Shown: piece after piece, positions 54,050-61,880 of the stretch | How the letters are laid out: each line of letters starts with the position of its first letter | How positions within the stretch are numbered: the stretch's first letter is position 1 | From: Gammaproteobacteria bacterium | Lineage (GTDB): Bacteria; Pseudomonadota; Gammaproteobacteria; Steroidobacterales; JABDMI01 | Direction: 5' to 3' | DNA length: 63,501 nt | Assembly (NCBI GenBank): GCA_013001575.1 | Contig: JABDMI010000128.1 | Span: forward strand, 1 to 63,501 | The notes under the pieces: generated by a model | What the model was told of the DNA's origin: nothing | The model's database searches: none | What the model saw: only the letters and a program-made list of their open reading frames with translations | Program-made: the position numbers and the translations under genes

Positions 54050-54721
54050 CTACGCTGTCACTCCGTAAGCTTCACGGTAGGCTTGCATGGCTTCAACCGC
54101 GCTGGCTTCACCCGACTGTTGCAGATGAGCGATCAACTGCGAAAGATTCAAGATACTGAATACCGGGATATCGAATTGCTCACTCACTTCCTGGACGGCC
54201 GAACGCTCGCTAAGTTTTCCGTCTCGCACACCGCGCTCCTGACGATCCACCGCAATGACCACTCCGGCCAGTTCGGCGCCATTGCCTTGAATGATGTCGG
54301 CGGCTTCTCGAATGGCAGTTCCGGCGGTGATCACATCATCGATGACCAGTACCTTTCCTTGCAGCGGTGCACCAACAATGCTGCCGCCTTCGCCATGAGT
54401 TTTGGCTTCCTTACGATTGAACGCGTAGGGCAAGTTGATGTTGTGTTCTTGCGCCAGTGCCGCCACCGTGATCGCGGCCAGGGGAATGCCTTTATAGGCC
54501 GGACCGAAAACCACGTCCACATCCAGTCCTTCGGCTTCGATGGCAGTTGCGATCACCGCGGCATAACAGCGTGCCAGGGTGGCCAAGGCCTGGCCATTGT
54601 TGAGTAAACCGGCATTGAAAAAATAGGGTGAGACGCGACCGGACTTTAAGGTGAATTCGCCATACTTAAGGGCGCCACAGTCTTGCGCGATATCAATAAA
54701 GTCTTGTTGGTAAGTGTGCAT
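54050..54721 (-). CDS. pyrE: Orotate phosphoribosyltransferase
   Basis: A 223-residue Pyr[18 protein letters not shown] near 23-39 (orotate site), [11 protein letters not shown] near 72-82, the flexible loop [10 protein letters not shown] near 104-113, and the PRPP motif [13 protein letters not shown] near 124-136. It adds ribose phosphate to orotate in UMP synthesis. It diverges from the exonuclease III-like gene, the same pair found in Pseudomonas (pyrE-crc). Confidence 0.97.
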   Translation of the reverse strand: MHTYQQDFIDIAQDCGALKYGEFTLKSGRVSPYFFNAGLLNNGQALATLARCYAAVIATAIEAEGLDVDVVFGPAYKGIPLAAITVAALAQEHNINLPYAFNRKEAKTHGEGGSIVGAPLQGKVLVIDDVITAGTAIREAADIIQGNGAELAGVVIAVDRQERGVRDGKLSERSAVQEVSEQFDIPVFSILNLSQLIAHLQQSGEASAVEAMQAYREAYGVTA

Positions 54722-54855
54722 AGTCGGTCTTTTGTAATGAATAGAAAATAGTTAAAACCAGGGAAATTGCAATCCACAGAGTCATGTTCCAGACGCGGAT
54801 GCTATCATACCCGCAATTTATAATTACATACACAATTTGTCTTGAAAGGTTAGCT

Positions 54856-55635
54856 ATGCGAGTAATGAGTATTAACACCAATGGAATTCGTGCCGCGGCG
54901 CGCAAGGGTTTTTTCGAGTGGTTACCCAAAGTTGACCCCGATGTGGTGTGTATTCAGGAAACCAAGGCCCAGATAGACCAGTTGAGTGACCCGATCTTTC
55001 ATCCGGAAGGCTATCATTGTCATTATCATGACGCCGAAAAAAAAGGCTATAGCGGGGTTGCGATTTATTCCAAGCAAAAGCCTCGTAAAGTCATACATGG
55101 TCTGACGCATGATCCGGCCTGGGAAGAATTCAATCGCGAGGGCCGCGTGATCGAGGCACAGTTCGATAATTTGTCGGTGCTGTCGGTGTATTTACCTTCG
55201 GGGTCCTCCAAAGAAGAACGCCAACTCGCAAAATTCCGCTTCATGGACCTGTTCCGCCCGTACCTGCAATCGCTTAAGCGCAAGCGCCGCGAATTCATCA
55301 TTTGTGGTGACTGGAATATTGTGCACACCGAACGCGATATTAAGAACTGGAAATCCAATCAGAAGAATTCCGGGTGCTTGCCGGAAGAGCGCGCCTGGCT
55401 CACCGCCTTGTTTGATGAAGACGGTTACGTGGATTCCTTTCGCGAGTTAGAGCAAGAGCCACACACCTACACTTGGTGGTCAAACCGTGGTCAAGCCTAT
55501 GCGAATAATGTTGGATGGCGATTGGATTACCAGGTACTGTCACCCAAACTCAAAGGCACGGTGAAACGTACCGAAGTCTATAAAGACGACCGCTTTTCCG
55601 ACCATGCCCCCTTTATTGTGGATTACGAGCTGTAA
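54856..55635 (+). CDS. xth: Exonuclease III (AP endonuclease) family protein
   Basis: The 259-residue protein has the full catalytic set of ExoIII: Asn in INTNGIRA near 6-13, Glu in CIQETKAQ near 35-42, GDWNIVHTERD near 150-160 and SDHAPF near 248-253. The gene occupies the position of crc next to pyrE in Pseudomonas, but Crc lost these residues and this protein kept them, so it should be an active AP endonuclease/3' exonuclease. The ATG at 54856 fits the family; the frame opens at 54784. AmpG-like gene follows after 3 bases. Confidence 0.93.
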   Translation: MRVMSINTNGIRAAARKGFFEWLPKVDPDVVCIQETKAQIDQLSDPIFHPEGYHCHYHDAEKKGYSGVAIYSKQKPRKVIHGLTHDPAWEEFNREGRVIEAQFDNLSVLSVYLPSGSSKEERQLAKFRFMDLFRPYLQSLKRKRREFIICGDWNIVHTERDIKNWKSNQKNSGCLPEERAWLTALFDEDGYVDSFRELEQEPHTYTWWSNRGQAYANNVGWRLDYQVLSPKLKGTVKRTEVYKDDRFSDHAPFIVDYEL

Positions 55636-55638
55636 CAG

Positions 55639-57042
55639 GTGTCGGTTTTTCAAAAAAAATCGGCCGCGGACGTTCATAGCTTTGCCCAAACTCTCGGTTT
55701 GATCCGGGACAAACGAATCTTCAGTGTTCTATTCCTCGGGTTCATCAGCGGCTTTCCGTGGATATTGCACGGTTCGGTGATGACCTTGTGGTTAAAAGCC
55801 GAGGGACTGAGCCGCACTTCGATCGGATTTATTGGCATTGTCGGGGTCGCCTATGCCTTCAATTTCACCTGGGCACCCTTACTCGACCGTTTAAAAGTTC
55901 CTTTACTTCACGATGTTCTGGATCAACGACGCTCCTGGGTGTTGTTGTGTTTGTTGGTTATTGCTGCCTTCACTTTTGCCATGAGTTTCGCCGACCCGTC
56001 CGCAAACATCTGGTTGGTGGGCGCATTGGCGGCCGGGATCACGATTGCTTCCGCAACCCAGGACGTGGCCATTGATGCGTATCGGATCGATGTGTTCGCG
56101 GAAAGCGAAGTCGAAAAAATGCCGTATGCGGCAGCGGCTGCCACCGGTGGATGGTGGGCCGGTTACGGATTTATTGGCGGTGCCTTGGCGCTGTACCTCG
56201 GCGGTGAAAGCATAGGATTCGCCTGGCCGGAGGTGTATCGCATGATGGCGGGCATGTGTGTGGTGCAAATAATCGGACTGTTCTTTTTGCCCAAGGTTAA
56301 AACCGACAGCGCGCAAGTCGTCGTGTCGAATTCGCAACTTGCGTGGCCAGAAAGAGTGGTTGCATGGTTCAAGCTAAGCATACTCGGGCCATTTGTGGAT
56401 TTTTTTCGCCGTTGTGGTTTCGAATTGGCTTTGGGATTATTGTTATTTGTGTTCACTTTTAAAATGGGTGAGGCCTTTGTCGGACGCATGTCCATCCTGT
56501 TTTACAAGGAAGTTGGTTTTACGGTTGACCAGATCGGGTTTTACAACAAACTGGTGGGCGGCTTTTTAACCATGGTCTTTGCCTTTTTGGGCGCGATGAT
56601 CAACACCCGCTATGGACTGGTTAGGGGATTGTTTATAGCCGGGGTTGCGATGTCAGCCACCAATTTGTTTTTTGCCGCTTTGGCGGTGGTCGGGCCGGAC
56701 GAGCGCTTGTTTGCGATTGCGATAATTTTCGATAACTTTACCGCGGCCTTTGCAACCGTGGCCTTTGTGGCTTTTATTTCGCATTTTACCTCGCGTACCT
56801 ACACGGCCACGCAATACGCATTGTTGGCATCCTTGGGAAATTTCGGGCGCACCACGGTCTCGTCGGGCAGTGGTTACATTGTTGACGCCATGCAAGGCAA
56901 CTGGTTCTGGTTTTTCATTTTGACCAGCGTGATGGTGATCCCGCCCTTGATGCTGTTGTTATGGATGGGCAAACGCCTCGATGCCTACAATGCTAAACAC
57001 ATCGCACCACATTCTGATGCTGTGCATCAGACCAGCGAATAG
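55639..57042 (+). CDS. ampG: AmpG-like MFS permease
   Basis: A 467-residue protein with about 12 membrane helices. The N-terminal FLGFISGFPWILHGSVMTLWLKAEGLSRTSIG region (FSSGLP-like motif near 34-42) and DVAIDAYRIDV near 133-143 with Asp residues are typical AmpG. It imports GlcNAc-anhydro-muropeptides for cell-wall recycling and beta-lactamase induction. The start is GTG, 3 bases after the exonuclease stop. A close paralogue group with other MFS roles exists, so the substrate is likely but not certain. Confidence 0.85.
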   Translation: MSVFQKKSAADVHSFAQTLGLIRDKRIFSVLFLGFISGFPWILHGSVMTLWLKAEGLSRTSIGFIGIVGVAYAFNFTWAPLLDRLKVPLLHDVLDQRRSWVLLCLLVIAAFTFAMSFADPSANIWLVGALAAGITIASATQDVAIDAYRIDVFAESEVEKMPYAAAAATGGWWAGYGFIGGALALYLGGESIGFAWPEVYRMMAGMCVVQIIGLFFLPKVKTDSAQVVVSNSQLAWPERVVAWFKLSILGPFVDFFRRCGFELALGLLLFVFTFKMGEAFVGRMSILFYKEVGFTVDQIGFYNKLVGGFLTMVFAFLGAMINTRYGLVRGLFIAGVAMSATNLFFAALAVVGPDERLFAIAIIFDNFTAAFATVAFVAFISHFTSRTYTATQYALLASLGNFGRTTVSSGSGYIVDAMQGNWFWFFILTSVMVIPPLMLLLWMGKRLDAYNAKHIAPHSDAVHQTSE

Positions 57043-57064
57043 TACTCGGGAATAATACTCAGTT

Positions 57065-57511
57065 TCAGTGTACGGTTTCGCCCTTGGGGGTTGCGATCTG
57101 TGGCGCCGGGGCGGTGTGATGCGAAATGATGTACCAGTTATCGTTAATGCACTGAAAAATATTCATCGCGTGGATGGTCGCTTGTCGGATATTCTCGCCT
57201 TCGCCCTGAATGGTGAGATGTTCAGTGATCCGGTGTACCGATAATTTTGGATCACTGGCGAGATTGTGGTGTTCAATTTTTAACTGACTGGTCTGTGGCC
57301 CGTTAAAAATTTCTTGCCAGCTTTGCATGATGGCGTCTTTGCCCACAAGCGGTTGGCTGCCGGGGTGCAAGCAGTACACCGATTGGGTGTTGGCCCAGAC
57401 TTTGGCCATTAATTCGGTGTCACGGCGTACAAAGGCCAGATAAAATGCCTGTTCAGCTTCAAATGCCGACTTGAATGGTGGTTTTGGGATCTCCGCGATC
57501 TTGCTGCTCAT
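57065..57511 (-). CDS. SnoaL/NTF2-like protein (DUF4440-type)
   Basis: The 148-residue protein has the cone-shaped NTF2-like pattern: an N-terminal helix (FEAEQAFYLAFVRRDTELM), a Trp-rich turn (VWANTQSVYCLHPGSQPLVG, about 38-57) and long C-terminal strands ending HHTAPAP. Proteins of this shape can be ketosteroid-isomerase-like or purely binding. The ATG at 57511 is preferred to a farther start at 57694, which would overlap the divergent Rieske gene. Confidence 0.82.
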   Translation of the reverse strand: MSSKIAEIPKPPFKSAFEAEQAFYLAFVRRDTELMAKVWANTQSVYCLHPGSQPLVGKDAIMQSWQEIFNGPQTSQLKIEHHNLASDPKLSVHRITEHLTIQGEGENIRQATIHAMNIFQCINDNWYIISHHTAPAPQIATPKGETVH

Positions 57512-57602
57512 AAAACTTGCCTTGTAGTGCGCCTGATTAATTGTTATTTTCATTATACGGACAAAATTCCCGGACCAAGAAAAATCCCCAACCAGGTAGC
57601 CT

Positions 57603-57971
57603 ATGCCCGCCGCACCCACAAAAAAACCCACAAAAAAATATTTCCCGATCTGTTTTAGTCGGCAAATTACAGACCCGGGCAGTAAAGAGTTCATGATCTT
57701 GCAGAAGGGGCGACCCTATTTTGGATTTTTGGTGCAAAAGAATCAACAGGTGTTTGCTTATGCCAATACCTGCCCACACCAGGGGCGCATGTTGCAATGG
57801 AAACCAGATGCGTTTCTAACCAAAGATTGCTCCCAGATCATGTGTTCTGCACACGGCGCTACGTTTGAGATCGATTCGGGATTGTGTGTGGCCGGGCCGT
57901 GTCTGGGACAAAGCTTGAACGCCATGCCGTGCAAGCTCGTGAATGATGTGGTGATGGTACAGCTGCCATAA
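57603..57971 (+). CDS. Rieske [2Fe-2S] domain protein
   Basis: A 122-residue protein with both cluster motifs: CPHQGRM near 57-63 (CxH) and CSAHGATFEIDSG near 80-92 (CxxH), followed by CVAGPCLGQSL. It is a stand-alone Rieske ferredoxin-type protein, cytoplasmic, transferring electrons to an unidentified oxygenase or reductase. It diverges from the NTF2-like gene (91-base gap). Confidence 0.88.
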   Translation: MPAAPTKKPTKKYFPICFSRQITDPGSKEFMILQKGRPYFGFLVQKNQQVFAYANTCPHQGRMLQWKPDAFLTKDCSQIMCSAHGATFEIDSGLCVAGPCLGQSLNAMPCKLVNDVVMVQLP

Positions 57972-58084
57972 GCCGACGACACTCGCCGGATTGGGCAAGA
58001 TAATGGTTTAAGCCGTTTTAGCCATTATTGGTTTTTGGCCATTATTGGTTCTGGGCAATAACGCTCCAGGCAGTAACAACAGGG

Positions 58085-58366
58085 CTAAAACTGATCCAGC
58101 GCATTGCCCCGATAGGTCGGGTTATGCGTATCACGATCTACCCCATAGTCTTCTTGCAACATATCGTAAGCGCCAGACCAGTCTTCCGGGGGGGTTGATT
58201 CGATGATGCTACTTATGGACCAGGAGTGGAAATCGAGCTCATATATCGAGCCGTCGTATTGCTGAATTTCAATGGTACGGTCATTTTCATCAATGGCGAC
58301 CACTTCAAAAAGTTCGCCATTGTCGTGCTGGTACCATTTTCCGATCTCGGGTTTTGGTGCTTGCAT
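58085..58366 (-). CDS. DUF6763 small protein
   Basis: A 93-residue acidic protein: PEIGKWYQHDNGELFEVVAIDENDRTIEIQQYDG (start IGKWY near 8-12; FEVVAIDE near 20-27) and the C-terminal PPEDWSGAYD near 59-68. The pattern matches a small conserved proteobacterial family (DUF6763) of unknown role. No membrane or signal segments. Single gene, with its upstream region facing marC. Confidence 0.75.
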   Translation of the reverse strand: MQAPKPEIGKWYQHDNGELFEVVAIDENDRTIEIQQYDGSIYELDFHSWSISSIIESTPPEDWSGAYDMLQEDYGVDRDTHNPTYRGNALDQF

Positions 58367-58554
58367 GGTATGTACCTGGGGTTAACTAATAAACACAAAA
58401 GTTTTATCAGACTATTTCGATTACAATAGCCACAAAATCAAGCAGCAATAGCAACAAAGCAAAACATTTTTTGTGCTATTTGTAATCTTAGAGCCCAACT
58501 TACGCCTCCTCCAAACAATTAACAAATTATAAAATTTGTTGCAGTAGCAAAATC

Positions 58555-59181
58555 ATGATAGAACAGTTAGTTAACACTTTTATTATCCTTTTTGTGGTGG
58601 TCGACCCAATCGCGCTTGCGCCGATTTTTGGTGCCATGACACGCGGCGGCAGTGACGCTTACAAGAAGAAAATGGCTTTTAAGGCCACCATTTTGTCCAC
58701 GATGATATTGTTGCTGTTCCTGTTCATCGGAAACCACTTTCTCAAAGCCATGGGCATCACTATTCCGGCCTTCAAGATTGCCGGTGGATTGTTGCTCCTG
58801 GTTAATGGATTCGATATGGTTTTCGCACGGCATACCGGTTTGCGTTCCACCACCGTTAAAGAATCTGCTGAAGCGCGACAAAAGGACGACATATCGGTCT
58901 TTCCACTGGCGTTTCCGCTTATCGCAGGACCCGGAACCATTACCACGGTGCTGTTATTAAGTACTGAGATGAGTGACGACCCGGTTTTGTTTGCATCTTT
59001 ACTGGGCATGATCCTGTTGGTGTTGGCACTGGCGCTGATATTTTTATTATTGTCAGGCCGCGTGATGAAAATACTCGGCGAAACCGGTGCCAATGTACTT
59101 GATCGTTTGCTCGGCGTGATCTTGTGTGCGCTTGCCATTCAGTTCATGATCGATGGTGTGCGTTCTGCCTTCGGTTTATAA
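58555..59181 (+). CDS. MarC family integral membrane protein
   Basis: The 208-residue protein has six predicted helices. Start FIILFVVVDPIALAPIFGAMT (core VVDPIALAP, residues 15-23) and the centre FPLAFPLIAGPGTITTVLL (core PLIAGPGTI near 120-128) are the MarC signature. The role of MarC/YhcE-type proteins is unknown; the E. coli name came from a multiple-antibiotic-resistance link not upheld. Stands alone, 93 bases before the POTRA/barrel gene. Confidence 0.92.
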   Translation: MIEQLVNTFIILFVVVDPIALAPIFGAMTRGGSDAYKKKMAFKATILSTMILLLFLFIGNHFLKAMGITIPAFKIAGGLLLLVNGFDMVFARHTGLRSTTVKESAEARQKDDISVFPLAFPLIAGPGTITTVLLLSTEMSDDPVLFASLLGMILLVLALALIFLLLSGRVMKILGETGANVLDRLLGVILCALAIQFMIDGVRSAFGL

Positions 59182-59274
59182 GTCTTGGCGCATTCGGCAT
59201 CGACCCCAATTAAATTCAAGTCTACTGTAACGATAATACTTACATCCTTGCCAAAATCGGGTTAGGATTAATTC

Positions 59275-60615
59275 ATGCCAACAGGACTTCGCAAAGGATT
59301 TTTCTATAGCTGTGTAAGCACCGCAGGGGTTTTTCTTTCGTTTGCTTCATTGCAAGCCCAGGAAGTTTTGTGTGAGGGCGCAGGAGAAGTCATTCAGTCC
59401 ATTGAGTTCAACGGCTTGGAAACAACCCGCCGCCGCGTGGTAGACCGGCAGCTCAGTATTCAAGTTGGCGAACTTCTCGATTGTCAAAGCCTGCACAATT
59501 CCACCCAGGCCATTACCGACCTGGGTTTATTCAAAAAGGTACACGCCAAATCACAACTCGATGACAAATCGGTGCACGTCACCTTTGATGTGATCGAGAA
59601 ACGCTATCTGATTGTGCTGCCTTATGTCGCCAGTTCGGAATCTGGGAGTATTAATTACGGCTTACGCGGTCGCTGGTCTAATATTGGCGGCCTGAATCAA
59701 CGCGCCAGTCTGAACTTACGCACAAAAACCTTCAGTACGGACCTTAAAGACGAAGAGACCAAGGCAACCATTTCCTTCAGTAGCCCGCAAATTCGTAACA
59801 CCGATTTCGATGCCCGTTTTGACTTTGGCTACATTGATCTCAGCACCCGCGAGATAGGCTCACTACCGGATTCAACCCCGTTTAACGAGGTCTCGCGCTA
59901 TTCGTCTTTGGGAATCTCACGCTGGTTTCATCGCGGCCAGCGTCAACACGGTTGGCAATTGGGTGGTGTGCTCAAATGGCGCTCCTGGACCTCGGACAAT
60001 CCGACTTTACGGGGTTCTGTAGACGCCGAGCAAAGTCTGCTCGGGCTGGGCTTATCGGTGAAATACGATCGTATACACGACCATACCTACAGTTACTCGG
60101 GCTTTGGTATGGATTATCGTGTGGAGCCAACCATTGCATTGGATGGAGAGCGCAACCCAACCACGCAAGAAGCCTCGGGTATTTGGCACATTCCTTATGG
60201 AGCTCGTGAGCATTCACAATTTGAAATAAAAAGCGGTTTGGGTTGGAGTAATGGCGCCTACCCGGATTTTGTGCCCTTTGAGAACAGTTTAAGTGCCCAG
60301 TTACGCGGCATCAGTTACCCCGACTTTGAGGGCGACCGTTATTATTATCTCAAAGCCTCGTATCTCACGCCCTATACTTTTGCACCATTCAAGCGCACCC
60401 GTCTGGCGGCTTATCCGAGTTTGCGAGCGGAGTTTTTTGCCGAAGTGGATGACATCTACTTTAAAAACGGACAACGGGGTTTGAAAGGCACTGCCTGGTC
60501 GGTGGGCACCGGAGTGCGGTGGCGTTTGCCGTGGTTTGTGGGTGTGCAGGTCGGGGCAGGGATTGCTTATCATTCAGAAGAAGACGGAATAGGGTTTTAT
60601 ATTTCCGGACGTTAG
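59275..60615 (+). CDS. Small Omp85/TamA-like POTRA plus beta-barrel protein
   Basis: The 446-residue exported protein (signal about 1-29, SLQAQE) has one POTRA-like domain (VIQSIEFNGLETTRRRVVDRQL with FNGLxxT near 44-50, to about 110) followed by a barrel from about 120 to the C-terminal FYISGR. Omp85 members normally carry 3-5 (BamA) or about 3 (TamA) POTRA domains. This protein is a short surface-antigen-like barrel. It may be an outer-membrane porin or a minor insertase. No partner such as TamB is adjacent. Confidence 0.78.
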   Translation: MPTGLRKGFFYSCVSTAGVFLSFASLQAQEVLCEGAGEVIQSIEFNGLETTRRRVVDRQLSIQVGELLDCQSLHNSTQAITDLGLFKKVHAKSQLDDKSVHVTFDVIEKRYLIVLPYVASSESGSINYGLRGRWSNIGGLNQRASLNLRTKTFSTDLKDEETKATISFSSPQIRNTDFDARFDFGYIDLSTREIGSLPDSTPFNEVSRYSSLGISRWFHRGQRQHGWQLGGVLKWRSWTSDNPTLRGSVDAEQSLLGLGLSVKYDRIHDHTYSYSGFGMDYRVEPTIALDGERNPTTQEASGIWHIPYGAREHSQFEIKSGLGWSNGAYPDFVPFENSLSAQLRGISYPDFEGDRYYYLKASYLTPYTFAPFKRTRLAAYPSLRAEFFAEVDDIYFKNGQRGLKGTAWSVGTGVRWRLPWFVGVQVGAGIAYHSEEDGIGFYISGR

Positions 60616-60694
60616 TTTTCCGGGTATTTGTGTTGGTTTTTACTGATCAAACCTTTCTGGTTTAATTCCATAGCCTATATTTAATTTCTCAAAT

Positions 60695-60714
60695 TTGTAG
60701 GGGCTGTCCTACAA
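60695..60714 (+). promoter_or_regulatory. GacA/UvrY-type binding dyad of the Csr/Rsm RNA
   Basis: TTGTAGG (60695-60701), six bases GGCTGT, CCTACAA (60708-60714): a perfect seven-base dyad that fits TGTAAG-N6-CTTACA with G and C at the inner arm bases. It lies about 66 bases before the predicted RNA start, as the GacA upstream sequence does in rsmY/rsmZ promoters. GacA-type response regulators would activate from here. Confidence 0.72.
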
Positions 60715-60730
60715 GCATGTAATCCATCGT

Positions 60731-60764
60731 CTGACATACAACTGTCACATTCTTTTTGCATAAT
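60731..60764 (+). promoter_or_regulatory. Pho-box-like direct repeat and -10 of the RNA promoter
   Basis: CTGACAT (60731-60737) and CTGTCAC (60742-60748) are two seven-base repeats at an 11-base period, matching the PhoB consensus CTGTCAT-N4-CTGTCAC at 13 of 14 bases. Ten bases later comes CATAAT (60759-60764), a fair -10 box; the E. coli phoA promoter has the same ten-base gap. There is no good -35 hexamer, as in PhoB-dependent promoters. Confidence 0.55.
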
Positions 60765-60770
60765 GCATGC

Positions 60771-60982
60771 ACAGGACGTTAGGGAAGCATGAGCACAGGG
60801 AATGGAACCGGGTAGCGTGGGCAAGGAGCCCGAGTTAACGGATATAACACTACCCCAATTGACGTTATAACCCAGGATGAGGTTAGCGTTAAACACGGAA
60901 TAGCTTGGCTCTATGGACAGACTCCTAGATCACCTTCCTATTGCCAGGATGGCAAACCCCGATCAATGGTCGGGGTTTTTTT
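60771..60982 (+). ncRNA. Predicted CsrB/RsmZ-type CsrA-sequestering small RNA
   Basis: No gene is found here, but the strand carries ten GGA motifs in 176 bases (GGA at 60774, 60783, 60799, 60804, 60825, 60840, 60875, 60897, 60915 and 60947), three as exact CAGGA[TC]G CsrA sites. Several sit in hairpin loops: GGGC-AAGGA-GCCC (60819-60831), GTTA-ACGGATA-TAAC (60834-60848), TAACC-CAGGATGA-GGTTA (60868-60885) and TTGCC-AGGAT-GGCAA (60941-60955). A GacA-type dyad lies upstream and a strong terminator ends it. These are the features of CsrB, CsrC, RsmY and RsmZ, which titrate CsrA/RsmA. Start predicted about 7 bases after the -10; about 212 nt. Confidence 0.82.
60955..60982 (+). terminator. Terminator of the Csr/Rsm-type RNA
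   Basis: AACCCCGA (60955-60962) and TCGGGGTT (60970-60977) form an eight-base stem with a seven-base loop; seven T follow from 60976. A clear intrinsic terminator with no coding gene before it, which is what drew attention to the RNA. Confidence 0.93.
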
Positions 60983-61307
60983 ATGGGAGAAGCAAAGAAC
61001 TATTACAAAAATAGAAAAATCGAGACTCACAGAACATGTTGTTCTCTAACCATTGCCGTCGATGTGAAAAGTCTAGATTGGTTAGCTTGTCTTTACCGCA
61101 CAAGAAATGCATGCCTCACACAATGTGATATAACAAGGTAATAAGGGTGGTATCAGCATCAATCAGCTGACGTCGTGCTATAGCCTTTGCAAATCCTTTT
61201 GCATTCAAATTAGAAAATTAATTTTAATCTGAAAATTTGTAATCCTTGTATGACTTTGCTGTAGGATAAATGGTGTGTGTCTAGTTTTGTTCGTGATAGG
61301 AAACTAA
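60983..61307. other. Noncoding stretch after the small RNA
   Basis: AT-rich DNA of 325 bases with only short shadow frames (for example 66 residues over the terminator). I see no repeat, RNA fold or promoter match strong enough to name. It may hold the promoter of the orphan membrane protein at 61308. Confidence 0.5.
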
Positions 61308-61754
61308 TTGACGCTCAACTGGAGCCCATCACTAGAACCTAAGGTCATTAATGTGGGGACACCTAACTCGAAAAATACCCGCGATCTCGTACTTATCTGG
61401 GCGCACCTCGCGTTTGCTCTGTTTCTGCTGCTGCTGTCTTTTCTTTTGCATGGGCGAATCCCGGGATTCTCGGCGGATGAGAGCGCCGCGCTTGGATTTC
61501 TGCTGTTCTTCGGCCTTGGATTGCCGATACTGCTGATTGCGATTGTTATCTGTGCGGTTTCTGTGTTTTCAGATGGAAAATACTTGGGAAGGCTGGCAAT
61601 ATCTATGATTGTCACCTTCGTGTTCACGACTCTAAATATGTGGACCGGTATTGTTGCTTCACTTGCCTATCTCGCCTTTGTCTTCTGGGCGTTGTTGCAA
61701 AGACACAAGCGACCAGTGCAGTCGATGCCCGACAATCCAAATGAGCGCGCCTAA
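61308..61754 (+). CDS. Orphan small membrane protein
   Basis: A 148-residue protein with four predicted membrane helices (about 27-45, 55-85, 92-112, 115-130) and charged ends. The only start near its front is TTG at 61308 with a weak ribosome site (GATAGGAAAC). I do not recognise the family. It stands alone between the small RNA and the Usp gene. The 3' flank (GCCTAACAAAGGGATAACGG after the stop) and the orphan state hint at a recent arrival, but this is weak. Confidence 0.55.
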   Translation: MTLNWSPSLEPKVINVGTPNSKNTRDLVLIWAHLAFALFLLLLSFLLHGRIPGFSADESAALGFLLFFGLGLPILLIAIVICAVSVFSDGKYLGRLAISMIVTFVFTTLNMWTGIVASLAYLAFVFWALLQRHKRPVQSMPDNPNERA

Positions 61755-61880
61755 CAAAGGGATAACGGAAAAGTCAGTATCGGAACAGTCAGACACACGC
61801 GAATTAACCCAGTTAAATCAATGACCATGCTGGTCAACTAATGAGTTAACTAGATTGAAGTAAGTTTCAAACCTGATCTT

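Noticed and set aside
58021..58051. Direct repeat GCCATTATTGGTTT / GCCATTATTGGTTC
   Set aside because: Only two copies at a 17-base period in a short gap; no structure or known site fits, so it was not listed as a feature.
60941..61141. A 66-residue frame with an ATG-like start inside the small-RNA terminator
   Set aside because: It runs through the terminator hairpin and has no recognised motif; the RNA evidence explains this segment better.
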